Shown: piece after piece, positions 17,780-25,928 of the stretch
Layout of the letters: every line of letters starts with the position of its first letter
Numbering within the stretch: position 1 is the stretch's first letter
Assembly: GCA_002349525.1 (NCBI GenBank)
Contig: DEDL01000035.1
Coordinates: 14,973-78,972, forward strand
Direction of reading: 5' to 3'
Length of the DNA stretch: 64,000 nucleotides
Source: Lachnoclostridium sp. UBA2905
Lineage (GTDB): Bacteria > Bacillota > Clostridia > Lachnospirales > Lachnospiraceae
Translations under genes and position numbers: made by a program
Notes under the pieces: model-generated
Seen by the model: the letters and a program-made list of their open reading frames with translations, nothing else
Database searches by the model: none
What the model was told of the DNA's origin: nothing

Positions 17780-17908
17780 TATGTTATAGCTAATAAGGGG
17801 CGTAATTCTTTCAATAAATATAATCAATTATGTATATCTTCGTAAGGAACATCAAACAGCCAATCGGCTAACAGCCACGTCATTACGCCCCTTTTTAGCT
17901 GTAACATA
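17780..17908. repeat. 129 bp palindromic element (MITE-like) with a terminator-like right arm
   Basis: Left arm 17780-17806 and right arm 17882-17908 pair over about 25 positions: tatgtta, agct and a perfect 12 bp block aaggggcgtaat / attacgcccctt, with small bulges. The 75-base centre holds a smaller hairpin, agccaatcggct. The right arm carries ttttt. It could be a miniature transposable element or a large structured terminator. Confidence 0.6.
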
Positions 17909-18015
17909 GTAAAAATAGAAAATATAAAAAAATATAGAAACAAAAAAGTAAAAGTGAAGTTGTAAAAGCGAAAAATAAAGAAGTAAGAATATAGAACAGC
18001 AATGGGGAAATGTAT

Positions 18016-18675
18016 ATGAAAAGGGTGTATATGAGAAAGAAAGAGGGGTCACTTACGGTGGAAGCGTCCCTGGTAGTTCCATTATTTATCTTATGTATTG
18101 TAACACTTATAGGTATTGTTGTATGGTTTCAAAAAGCAGAGGTGATTCAGCTCAGATTATCAGAGACTGCAAGAATTGTAAGCATAGGAGGTTACATAAA
18201 GGATAAAAATGTAGATGCTCAAAATGAAAATGATGATATTGTACTTAAAATGCCGTATGTTATGTCCTCGACTATTATGATTCCCAGGGTTTTAAAACCA
18301 ATTTTAATGCAGCAGTGTGTGACAAGAAAATTTATAGGTGTGGATAAACTTGAAGATGGAGATGAGGATGAGATAGTGTATATGACTCCTAATGGTAGTG
18401 TGGCCCATAAAAGTAGTGGATGCACTTATATAAAAAGCAGCATTATATCAGTTGAGGGTAATTCTATTGGGAGCAGGCGTAACACTTCTGGAGGAAAATA
18501 TTATCCTTGCAGAAAATGTGTTAAAGAAGAACAAAACATGTATTACGTTACTGAATACGGAACAAGATATCACGCAGATTTAGCATGTAGTGTTATTGCA
18601 AAGAATGCCTATCCGATAAAATTATCGGTTCTTAAGAAGGTGAAAATGTGCAGTAAATGTGGAAGTGATGAATGA
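18016..18675 (+). CDS. TadE-like pseudopilin with two His/Cys (zinc-ribbon-like) repeats
   Basis: 219 residues. The N-terminus GSLTVEASLVVPLFILC plus hydrophobic helix is the TadE/TadF pseudopilin signature. The C-terminal half is unusual: two tandem modules of the form Y-x-T-x2-G-x3-H-x4-C ... C-x2-C, the first with His131, Cys136, Cys165, Cys168 and the second with His186, Cys191, Cys212, Cys215. Such modules are known as C-terminal tails on nucleases and surface proteins of Firmicutes and are thought to bind metal. Here they would lie outside the membrane. The ATG at 18016 is 8 bases after GGGG; 18010 and 18031 are alternatives. TadE identity is fairly sure; the function of the repeats is unknown. 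Confidence 0.78.
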   Translation: MKRVYMRKKEGSLTVEASLVVPLFILCIVTLIGIVVWFQKAEVIQLRLSETARIVSIGGYIKDKNVDAQNENDDIVLKMPYVMSSTIMIPRVLKPILMQQCVTRKFIGVDKLEDGDEDEIVYMTPNGSVAHKSSGCTYIKSSIISVEGNSIGSRRNTSGGKYYPCRKCVKEEQNMYYVTEYGTRYHADLACSVIAKNAYPIKLSVLKKVKMCSKCGSDE

Positions 18676-18697
18676 TGAGGTGTGAGGAGGGATTAAT

Positions 18698-19144
18698 TTG
18701 TCAGCAAATGCAACTATAGAGGCAACATATATAATACCTATTGTGATTGTTATTGTCTGTTCATTTGTATATATATTATTTTTTTCATATGACAGGGGAG
18801 TTATAAATATTATGTCAGATATGTCTTTGGAAGAATTAAGTGTATGTGATAACACAGAGGAATATGGTATATATGAAAATCTGAATTCAGATACCATAAG
18901 TTCAATTGAAAATAAAATAAGTGAAAAATTGCAAAAAAGAATGTTTTTGTATCGTGTCAGCAGGGTAAAGGTAGAAGAATGCAAAAGCAGGTACCGGATA
19001 ATGGTGGAGGCTGAGCTTAAGGTGTCAATTCCGGTAGTGTCTGGCCTTGTAAAGGATTTCGAAAACTACAGTTACCAGGCGGATAGGATGAAATACAATC
19101 CCTGTAATCTTATAAGAACCATGGAAACAGTGAAAAGCAAGTAG
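18698..19144 (+). CDS. TadE/TadF-like pseudopilin
   Basis: 148 residues; begins SANATIEATYIIPIVIVIV with a single hydrophobic helix (about 9-29), the pattern of minor Tad pseudopilins, followed by an extracytoplasmic alpha/beta domain. The start is a TTG at 18698, 7 bases after GAGGAGG. It lies 22 bases after the previous pseudopilin gene and is the last gene of the Tad run; the next gene is convergent 18 bases later. Confidence 0.75.
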   Translation: MSANATIEATYIIPIVIVIVCSFVYILFFSYDRGVINIMSDMSLEELSVCDNTEEYGIYENLNSDTISSIENKISEKLQKRMFLYRVSRVKVEECKSRYRIMVEAELKVSIPVVSGLVKDFENYSYQADRMKYNPCNLIRTMETVKSK

Positions 19145-19162
19145 GTCAGAGCCTACATGACT

Positions 19163-20707
19163 TTACCTTACCATATTCCCAATAAATATTTTTTCAAAGG
19201 TTTCTTCATTGGCAAGATGAATTTCCTGACAATTAGAAATGATATTTTGAAGCTTTGTGGCATCATTTTCAGAATCGTGAGACATGCTGTATTTTATTGC
19301 ACCCTTTAAGGAGGTGTTACCGCTGAAACATATGTCTGTACCTTTAAGAAGCTCATCAGGAAACATATTAATATTACTTAGTATATCTGTATTCAGAGCC
19401 TTGCCAAAACTTCCGGAAATATATATTTTCTTTATGTTCCGGGGATTGCAGCCACTTTTTTCAAGAAGAATCTGCAGGCCGCTCTTTATGGCGGCAAGGG
19501 CAAGTATAAGCTGACGGATGTCATTCTGGGTAATAGTTAATTGTCCGACAGGAGTATTGGCAACCGGAAACCCAATGTCAATATAATTGTCACATAAGGT
19601 TCCGTAATTGTCTACGATTCCAAGCCTTATTAATTCAGAATAAAGCATAACAATTCCGCTTCCGCATATTCCTGTAGGGAGCTTATTGTCTATGGTATTA
19701 TATGTGCATCTGAATGAGGAGGCTTTTGCGGGAGAAACTGAAATATTATTTATTGCTCCCGGGACATATGAACATCCACATGATATGGAGGTTCCTTCAA
19801 AGGCAGGACCCGCAGAGGCTGACGTCACATAATAGGTTCCTTTATTATATAGAGCCATTTCAGCATTGGTTCCAAGATCGAGAAGGATGTAGGGTTCATT
19901 ATCATCAATATAGTACAGTCCAGACATTATATCGCCACCGACAAAGGCACTGAAATGTGGGAAAGTAACAACCTTCAAACCAAGAATGTAGAGATCTTTT
20001 TCGGCTTTTGAAAGAGTGAAAGGATATGAAGAAAGTCCTTTGCAGTCAAGACCATACAAAAGATGTTCCATTGTAGAATTACATGCAATATAAATATCGG
20101 TGAATTCTGTTATATTTAATCTGTTTTTTGAAGTTATGCGCTTAAGATTAGTGGTAAGACCATTAATAAGTGAAGCCTGCAGAGCTTCTTTTTTGCCATT
20201 TATGGAGGCCTGGATGCGGGAAACCACATCGGCTCCATATGAAGCTGTTGGATTCAAAAAAGTGAGTGTATCAATTACCTTGTTAGAATCTGTTATACAC
20301 ATTGTGATTGATGTTGAACCAATATCAACAGCTATTTTTTTTGAGTGACATTCAACATTTTTGGATATTTCCGAATTAAGCTCACTTGTTGATGAAAATG
20401 AATCTGAATCATTTATTGTATTGTCATATGATATAAGAGATTCTTCGGGAAGCTCAATACATATGTTATTGTCAGAATCGCAGGGAAAATAAGTGCAGGA
20501 TTTAATGCTTGCACCATTTATAACTACATTACATTTGCCACAGAGACCATTGCCTCCACAGGGAGTATTAACAATAATATTGTTTTTAATAAGTATATCT
20601 GAAAGGGAGAGATTAAGACCTGTATCATACATAACAGAATGTTTCTCGGGTTCACAGTCGTGTTCGCAGCTTTTTCGAATTATTATGTTAATCTTAATAA
20701 TAGCCAT
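19163..20707 (-). CDS. RACo-like protein: [2Fe-2S] ferredoxin domain plus ASKHA ATPase (DUF4445)
   Basis: Members of this family use ATP to lower the potential of an electron and reactivate corrinoid proteins that have become oxidised. The N-terminal plant-type ferredoxin domain has Cys50, Cys56, Cys59 (PCGGNGLCGKC) and Cys71. A Ser/Asp-rich linker follows to about 120, then an ASKHA domain with VDIGSTSITM, LDLGTNAEMAL and late SGSFGKAL. The length of 514 residues is somewhat shorter than RACo of acetogens (over 600), mainly from a short linker. No methyltransferase or corrinoid protein gene is in the window, so the partner is unknown. Confidence 0.85.
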   Translation of the reverse strand: MAIIKINIIIRKSCEHDCEPEKHSVMYDTGLNLSLSDILIKNNIIVNTPCGGNGLCGKCNVVINGASIKSCTYFPCDSDNNICIELPEESLISYDNTINDSDSFSSTSELNSEISKNVECHSKKIAVDIGSTSITMCITDSNKVIDTLTFLNPTASYGADVVSRIQASINGKKEALQASLINGLTTNLKRITSKNRLNITEFTDIYIACNSTMEHLLYGLDCKGLSSYPFTLSKAEKDLYILGLKVVTFPHFSAFVGGDIMSGLYYIDDNEPYILLDLGTNAEMALYNKGTYYVTSASAGPAFEGTSISCGCSYVPGAINNISVSPAKASSFRCTYNTIDNKLPTGICGSGIVMLYSELIRLGIVDNYGTLCDNYIDIGFPVANTPVGQLTITQNDIRQLILALAAIKSGLQILLEKSGCNPRNIKKIYISGSFGKALNTDILSNINMFPDELLKGTDICFSGNTSLKGAIKYSMSHDSENDATKLQNIISNCQEIHLANEETFEKIFIGNMVR

Positions 20708-20771
20708 ATAAAATCTCCTCTCGTACAGGCATTTGTTTTATAGTATGAATTGAATTTGATAGCATGTCAAG

Positions 20772-20800
20772 TTGCAAAATGTGGACAAAAATTGTATAAT
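20772..20800 (+). promoter_or_regulatory. Sigma-A promoter of the rhomboid gene
   Basis: ttgcaa at 20772-20777, 17 bases, tataat at 20795-20800 (perfect -10). Predicted start near 20807, leaving a leader of about 35 bases. It probably also serves the HIT and murG genes. Confidence 0.7.
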
Positions 20801-20841
20801 GTAATTTGATTTAGTGTAGTTTATGTGTATGAGGTGAAGTC

Positions 20842-21912
20842 TTGGGAATATATCTGTTTGATAAAATCAGAGATAATTTTATAGCAGCAGGTTTTGACGT
20901 TGATACATTTCAATTTAAGGGTGAGGATTCCGTTTTTTTTGCATGCAGAAGGTATGAAGGGATTCTTCATGTTATTGTTGCAAGTCAGAGAGTGGATGTT
21001 AAGGCACTTTCATATGATGAATATAAAAAAGTTGTAGATGACTTTGTGATGTGTTCGCTACCTGAAAGATATCCGGACATGCAGGTAAAACTACTGCAGA
21101 TTGTGTATACTATTGATCCTAATCAGATCATTAATACAATAAGGGAGATACCTTGTTGGATATTTGATCCACGCAGTAATAATGTTATGAGAGTTGAGGG
21201 TTCTCCATCGCACTTTGCAGGCGCAGAGATTGTTATTATGTCCACAATTAGTCAGAACAGGATTGGTCTTGCCGAGAAAAAAGGGAAAGATCATGGCAGA
21301 ACTCTGGTGCGTATGAAAAAGACAAATAATGTACCTTTAGTTACGATAATTTTGATAATAATTAATGTTGCTGTCTTTTTTTATCTTGAGATTGCTGGTT
21401 CTACTGAGGATACTATGTTTATGCTTCGACATGGTGCACTCAGTTATCATGAAACGGTTACACAGGGGCAGTATTACAGACTGATAACTCATTTTTTTAT
21501 GCATTTTGGATATGATCATCTGTCAAGTAATATGGTTGCTTTGATTTTGGTGGGCTACTATATAGAAAACTATATAAAAAAGTGGCGCTTTGTAACAATA
21601 TACATGGTGTCAGGTGTTTTGGCAGGATTTATTTCAATGAATGTATATAATTATCTTGGTGAACCCTGTGTTTCTGCCGGAGCCTCAGGAGCAATATTTG
21701 GACTTATTGGAGCACTGACAGTACTTTTAATATTGAACAGGGAAAGATTCAAGAATGTTGGATTTTTTCAGATAATTTTTTTCCTGCTTGTTACAATATT
21801 TAGTGGAAGTAAAAGTTACCAAGTTGATAATTATGCTCATATGGCTGGCTTTTTTGTTGGTCTGATTATTATGACAATTATGTATCTGCCATCGAAGGAA
21901 CTTAAGAAGTGA
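20842..21912 (+). CDS. Rhomboid-family intramembrane serine protease with N-terminal cytosolic domain
   Basis: 356 residues. The first about 160 residues are soluble and unlike the catalytic core. From about 163 six or more membrane segments follow, with the rhomboid motifs HLSSN (His226 to Asn230), the nucleophile in GASGAIFG (Ser282) and the partner His333 in NYAHMAGFF. It is predicted to cut membrane proteins within or near the bilayer; substrates are unknown. The start is TTG at 20842 with GAGGTG just upstream. HIT and murG follow on the same strand. Confidence 0.92.
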   Translation: MGIYLFDKIRDNFIAAGFDVDTFQFKGEDSVFFACRRYEGILHVIVASQRVDVKALSYDEYKKVVDDFVMCSLPERYPDMQVKLLQIVYTIDPNQIINTIREIPCWIFDPRSNNVMRVEGSPSHFAGAEIVIMSTISQNRIGLAEKKGKDHGRTLVRMKKTNNVPLVTIILIIINVAVFFYLEIAGSTEDTMFMLRHGALSYHETVTQGQYYRLITHFFMHFGYDHLSSNMVALILVGYYIENYIKKWRFVTIYMVSGVLAGFISMNVYNYLGEPCVSAGASGAIFGLIGALTVLLILNRERFKNVGFFQIIFFLLVTIFSGSKSYQVDNYAHMAGFFVGLIIMTIMYLPSKELKK

Positions 21913-21982
21913 CAGATTTTAGGATAATGTACAATTGCACAAAGAGTGCATAAACATTCCAAATAATGTTGAAAGGATGGAA

Positions 21983-22408
21983 ATGGATATGGAACATGTA
22001 TTAAATGATGATTGCATTTTTTGCAAAATTATAAAAGGAGACATACCATCAAGAACAGTGTATGAAGATGATGATTACAAGGCAATTCTTGATGTTTCGC
22101 CTGCAAGCAGGGGACATGTGATAATATTACCTAAGCATCATGTGGCTAATGTATTTGAAGCTGACGAAGAGGTATATGCAGGGGCAATGAAAGTTGCCAA
22201 AAAGATTGCTACTGCCTTAAAGAAAGTATTTAACTGTGACGGAATTAACATATTGCAGAATAATGGTGAAGTGGCCGGACAGACTGTCTTTCATCTTCAC
22301 GTTCATGTTATTCCAAGATATAAGGATGATACAGTTAATATAACATGGAAACAGCATGATGATTTTGATCTTGACAAGGTATTTGAAGAAATAAAGAAGG
22401 AATTATAA
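21983..22408 (+). CDS. HIT family nucleotide-binding protein
   Basis: 141-residue histidine-triad protein (Hint-like nucleoside phosphoramidate hydrolase). The triad is HLHVHVIP (His104, His106, His108), and the N-terminal CIFCKIIKGDIPS is the usual Hint start with a Cys-x2-Cys. The start at 21983 lies 6 bases after AAAGG; a longer reading from a TTG at 21935 has no ribosome site. It is 2 bases from murG, so the two are translated together. Confidence 0.93.
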   Translation: MDMEHVLNDDCIFCKIIKGDIPSRTVYEDDDYKAILDVSPASRGHVIILPKHHVANVFEADEEVYAGAMKVAKKIATALKKVFNCDGINILQNNGEVAGQTVFHLHVHVIPRYKDDTVNITWKQHDDFDLDKVFEEIKKEL

Positions 22409-22410
22409 TA

Positions 22411-23475
22411 ATGAAAAAGATAATTTTAACAGGCGGAGGAACCGCCGGACATGTTACACCTAACATTGCACTTATACCTGAACTTAAGAAAAGAGGCTAT
22501 GAGATACATTACATAGGTTCTAAGACAGGTATTGAAAAACAACTTATTGAAGAGGATAAGTCCATAAAATATTATGGTATTTCTTCAGGTAAACTCAGAA
22601 GATACTTTGACGTAAAGAATTTTACAGACCCTTTCAGGGTCCTCAAAGGATTTCAGGAGGCAAAGGCAATCATTAAGGATATAAAGCCTGATGTAGTTTT
22701 TTCTAAAGGTGGTTTCGTGACTGTGCCTGTTGTTATTGCTGCCGACAAATGTAAGGTTCCATGTATTATACATGAGTCTGATATGACACCGGGACTTGCC
22801 AATAAAATATGTATTCCACATGCGGTTAAGGTGTGTACTAATTTCCCTGAAGCAGCTAATGGAATTGGACATGACAAGGCTGTTGTTACAGGAACTCCAA
22901 TACGTAAAGAGATGTTTAGCGGTAATAAGATTGCCGGACTTGATTTCCTTGGTTTCACTGCCAATAAGCCGGTACTTATGGTGGTAGGTGGAAGTCTTGG
23001 AGCAGCTGCAATTAATGTTCTCATAAGAGATGCTCTTCCTGATCTTTTGACTAAGTATCAGGTAGTACATCTTTGTGGTAAGGGAAAGGTGGATGAAAGC
23101 CTTAAAGATGTGGAAGGCTACAGACAGTTCGAATATATCAAAAAGGAAATGGCTGACCTTATGGCAGCGGCAGATCTGATTGTTTCAAGAGCTGGTGCTA
23201 ATGCTATATGTGAAATACTTGCCCTTAATAAGCCAAATCTTCTTATACCACTTCCAGCTGCCTCAAGCAGAGGTGATCAGGAGCTTAATGCCGAGTCATT
23301 TGAGAGACAGGGCTTTAGCAGGGTTACTAAGGAAGAAGAACTGACTACATCAAGACTTATTGAGGAAATTGATGCTCTTTATGCTGAAAGAGATACTTAT
23401 ATTCAGAAAATGAAAGAAAACAGTCAGGCTGATTCAATCAGTATAATTACTAATCTTATTGATCAGTATGCTTAA
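22411..23475 (+). CDS. murG: MurG, lipid II-forming N-acetylglucosaminyltransferase
   Basis: Adds GlcNAc from UDP-GlcNAc to lipid I on the inner face of the membrane, giving lipid II for peptidoglycan. 354 residues with the GT-B glycine loops GGGTAGHV (7-14) and VVGGSLGAAAIN, the acceptor-site HESDMTPG, and the donor-site SRAGANAICEILA. It is separated from any dcw cluster; the neighbours are HIT and an unknown membrane protein, an arrangement seen in some Clostridia. Confidence 0.97.
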   Translation: MKKIILTGGGTAGHVTPNIALIPELKKRGYEIHYIGSKTGIEKQLIEEDKSIKYYGISSGKLRRYFDVKNFTDPFRVLKGFQEAKAIIKDIKPDVVFSKGGFVTVPVVIAADKCKVPCIIHESDMTPGLANKICIPHAVKVCTNFPEAANGIGHDKAVVTGTPIRKEMFSGNKIAGLDFLGFTANKPVLMVVGGSLGAAAINVLIRDALPDLLTKYQVVHLCGKGKVDESLKDVEGYRQFEYIKKEMADLMAAADLIVSRAGANAICEILALNKPNLLIPLPAASSRGDQELNAESFERQGFSRVTKEEELTTSRLIEEIDALYAERDTYIQKMKENSQADSISIITNLIDQYA

Positions 23476-23530
23476 GCTATATAGAATTAAATGATGATAA
23501 TGACGGTATTTATGCCATGAACCACCTGGT

Positions 23531-23594
23531 TGTTGAACATTATAGGTGTTGAACGTTATAGTTGCAGAACAATATAGCTCCTGAACATTATAGA
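23531..23594. repeat. 16 bp degenerate tandem repeat, four units
   Basis: Units at 23531, 23547, 23563 and 23579 follow the pattern tgttgaacattatagg with 1-5 changes each. The array lies 55 bases after the murG stop in an otherwise featureless gap. Confidence 0.75.
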
Positions 23595-23739
23595 TAGTCT
23601 CTATATGTCAGATACATGAGATTATGGGATATATTGTCGAAATTAATAGATGGAAATATATGGAAAACAATAGCTTTTTGTGATAATCTATAAGCCGAGA
23701 GGAGATGTAAGATCTCATAAAAAGCGGGAGGTGTTTTCC

Positions 23740-24420
23740 ATGATTTTATATTTTATGCTAATATCAGGCTTGTTGATTTTATCAATAAAGAGTATAATAG
23801 CAATTAATTACAAAAGACTTGCTTATAGCTCATTTAACATGAGCAAGACTAAAGTAAGGACATTGAAGCGTATTAAGAATGCGTATGAGGAAGAGTTTTA
23901 CAAAAGCCAGTGTATGAATGATACAGACATGTTTACCTGCAAGCATATTTTAAATATCAGGACCCTTGGTATGAGACTTGCCACATGGGAATCGATTTTA
24001 ATGTTTTGCGTGCTGGCGGGACTTACTGCCTGTGCTTATAAAACATGGATAGTATATTCTGATGATGGCAAATTGGTTAGTGTGGCTACATATGTACTAT
24101 ATGGAATTGCTATAGCACTTGTTCCGGTTATAGTTGATATGGTTTTTAACATTAAAAAAAGCATTGAAATATTACATGTTAATTTGTGCGAATATTTTGA
24201 AAATAGTTTTAGGGTAAGACTTGAGACAAAGGGGAATGGCGCATCGGTTAATATGATTGAAACAGCGAATCGTATAGATGATGGACTGAAGGAACTTATG
24301 ACGGCTATGCAAACTAAGCCGGATAGTAATATATGTGCAGAAAATGTAAGCAGTAATATTAATCTTAACAAAGACGAAGAGAAGGTGTTAAGTGATATAC
24401 TTGAAGAGTATTTGGGATGA
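23740..24420 (+). CDS. Unknown membrane protein
   Basis: 226 residues, not recognised. One hydrophobic segment at 2-20, a basic region with many Lys/Tyr to about 75, then two further segments (about 87-105 and 122-142) and a soluble C-terminal part. The start at 23740 stands 7 bases after GGGAGGTG, better than an in-frame start at 23680. It lies 48 bases before pgi. The pattern of helix, basic region, two helices recalls short TadB/TadC-like platform proteins, but no motif supports that. Confidence 0.65.
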   Translation: MILYFMLISGLLILSIKSIIAINYKRLAYSSFNMSKTKVRTLKRIKNAYEEEFYKSQCMNDTDMFTCKHILNIRTLGMRLATWESILMFCVLAGLTACAYKTWIVYSDDGKLVSVATYVLYGIAIALVPVIVDMVFNIKKSIEILHVNLCEYFENSFRVRLETKGNGASVNMIETANRIDDGLKELMTAMQTKPDSNICAENVSSNINLNKDEEKVLSDILEEYLG

Positions 24421-24468
24421 TTAATGTACAATTTCCGTGTTTATACGCGGTGAATGGAGAAAGTGTTT

Positions 24469-25821
24469 ATGAGAGAATTATTGTTTGATTATTCTCTGGC
24501 ATCTGAATTTATAAGCGACAGCGAAATAGAAGAGATGAGAACCAGAGCAGAAAAAGCTAAGGAAACTTTACTTTCAAGAAGTGGGGAAGGCAATGGATTC
24601 CTTGGATGGATTGATCAGCCTATTAAGTTTGACAATAAGGAATTTGAATGTATAAGGGAAACTGCAAAAGAGATATGGTCTAAGTGTGATGTGTTTGTTG
24701 TAATTGGAATTGGTGGTTCATATCTTGGGGCAAGAGCAGCCATAGAATTTTTGAACCATACATTTTATAACAGCCTTCCTAAGGATAAGAGAAAGACTCC
24801 TGAGATATACTATGCAGGACATAATATGAGTGAGACATATCTTCATCATCTCATTGAGATTATTAAAGATAAAGAAATATGTCTTAACGTTATCAGTAAG
24901 TCAGGTACTACTACTGAACCTGCTATTTCTTTCCGTGTTCTTAGAAAGCTTATGGAAGAAAAGTACGGTAAGGAAGAAGCTGCTCGAAGAATATATGCGA
25001 CTACAGATAAGCATAAGGGTGCTCTTAAGAGCCTTGCTGATAAAGAGGGTTATAAAACATTTGTTGTTCCGGATGATATAGGGGGAAGATTTTCTGTACT
25101 AAGTGCAGTTGGTTTGCTGCCAATAGCAGTAAGCGGAGCTAATATTGAAGAAATTATGCTTGGTGCTGCAGAGATGAGAGAACAGTGCTTATATAATTCA
25201 TATCATCAGAACAGTGCAATGATGTATGCTGTTACAAGAAATATTTTATATAATAAGGGAAAAGTTATAGAAGTTCTTGCAAATTATGAACCTGCATTTC
25301 ATTACATAGCTGAATGGTGGAAGCAGCTTTATGCAGAAAGTGAAGGAAAAGATGGCAAGGGGCTGTTCCCGGCTGCCATGGACTTTACAACAGACCTTCA
25401 TTCACAGGGTCAGTTTGTACAGCAGGGACCAAGAATAATGTTTGAAACAGTTATAGAGATGCTTAATAATACATCAGATATTATAATTGAGGAAGAAGAG
25501 GGAGATATTGACGGACTTAATTATATTGGTGGAGAGGCTCTTGATTTCATTAATAAGAATGCTATGAAGGGTTCACAGTTGGCTCATACAGATGGTGGAG
25601 TTCCTAACCTTGTTATCAAGGTTCCTGACAGAACAGAGAGGTCACTTGGAAGATTATTCTATTTCTTTATGTTTGCATGTGGAGTCAGTGGTTATATGAT
25701 AGGAGTTAATCCATTTAATCAGCCTGGAGTTGAGAATTATAAGACCAATATGTTTGCCCTTCTTGGAAAACCAGGTTATGAGAAACAAAGAGGGGAACTT
25801 ATAGAGCGTCTTCTTAAATAG
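24469..25821 (+). CDS. pgi: Glucose-6-phosphate isomerase
   Basis: Interconverts glucose 6-phosphate and fructose 6-phosphate in glycolysis. About 450 residues, with the phosphate-binding [22 protein letters not shown] and the family signature [12 protein letters not shown]; the catalytic Glu and His fall in the usual regions. The ATG at 24469 stands about 9 bases after GGAG; an in-frame ATG at 24454 adds MEKVF and is possible. An insertion sequence lies about 107 bases downstream. Confidence 0.96.
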   Translation: MRELLFDYSLASEFISDSEIEEMRTRAEKAKETLLSRSGEGNGFLGWIDQPIKFDNKEFECIRETAKEIWSKCDVFVVIGIGGSYLGARAAIEFLNHTFYNSLPKDKRKTPEIYYAGHNMSETYLHHLIEIIKDKEICLNVISKSGTTTEPAISFRVLRKLMEEKYGKEEAARRIYATTDKHKGALKSLADKEGYKTFVVPDDIGGRFSVLSAVGLLPIAVSGANIEEIMLGAAEMREQCLYNSYHQNSAMMYAVTRNILYNKGKVIEVLANYEPAFHYIAEWWKQLYAESEGKDGKGLFPAAMDFTTDLHSQGQFVQQGPRIMFETVIEMLNNTSDIIIEEEEGDIDGLNYIGGEALDFINKNAMKGSQLAHTDGGVPNLVIKVPDRTERSLGRLFYFFMFACGVSGYMIGVNPFNQPGVENYKTNMFALLGKPGYEKQRGELIERLLK

Positions 25822-25862
25822 TATATTTAGGTGACTTATTTTATAAGAGATATATTTTATTA

Positions 25863-25922
25863 GATTAAAATATTTGAGATTAAAATAGTTTAGATTAAAA
25901 TAGTTGAAAATAAAATGGCTAA
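25863..25922. repeat. 15 bp degenerate tandem repeat, four units
   Basis: Units at 25863, 25878, 25893 and 25908 follow gattaaaatagttga; the last is diverged. The array follows the pgi stop and ends 6 bases before the left end of the insertion sequence. Confidence 0.75.
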
Positions 25923-25928
25923 AACAAA

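Larger units (their letters stand above)
17680..18015. other. 336-base gap inside the Tad operon holding two repeat elements
   Basis: No gene is seen. The gap holds an R1 module (17690-17766), a long inverted repeat (17780-17908), and about 100 bases of A-rich sequence up to the TadE-like gene. The inverted repeat ends in a T-run and could terminate or attenuate transcription between the upstream Tad genes and the pseudopilin genes. Confidence 0.6.
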
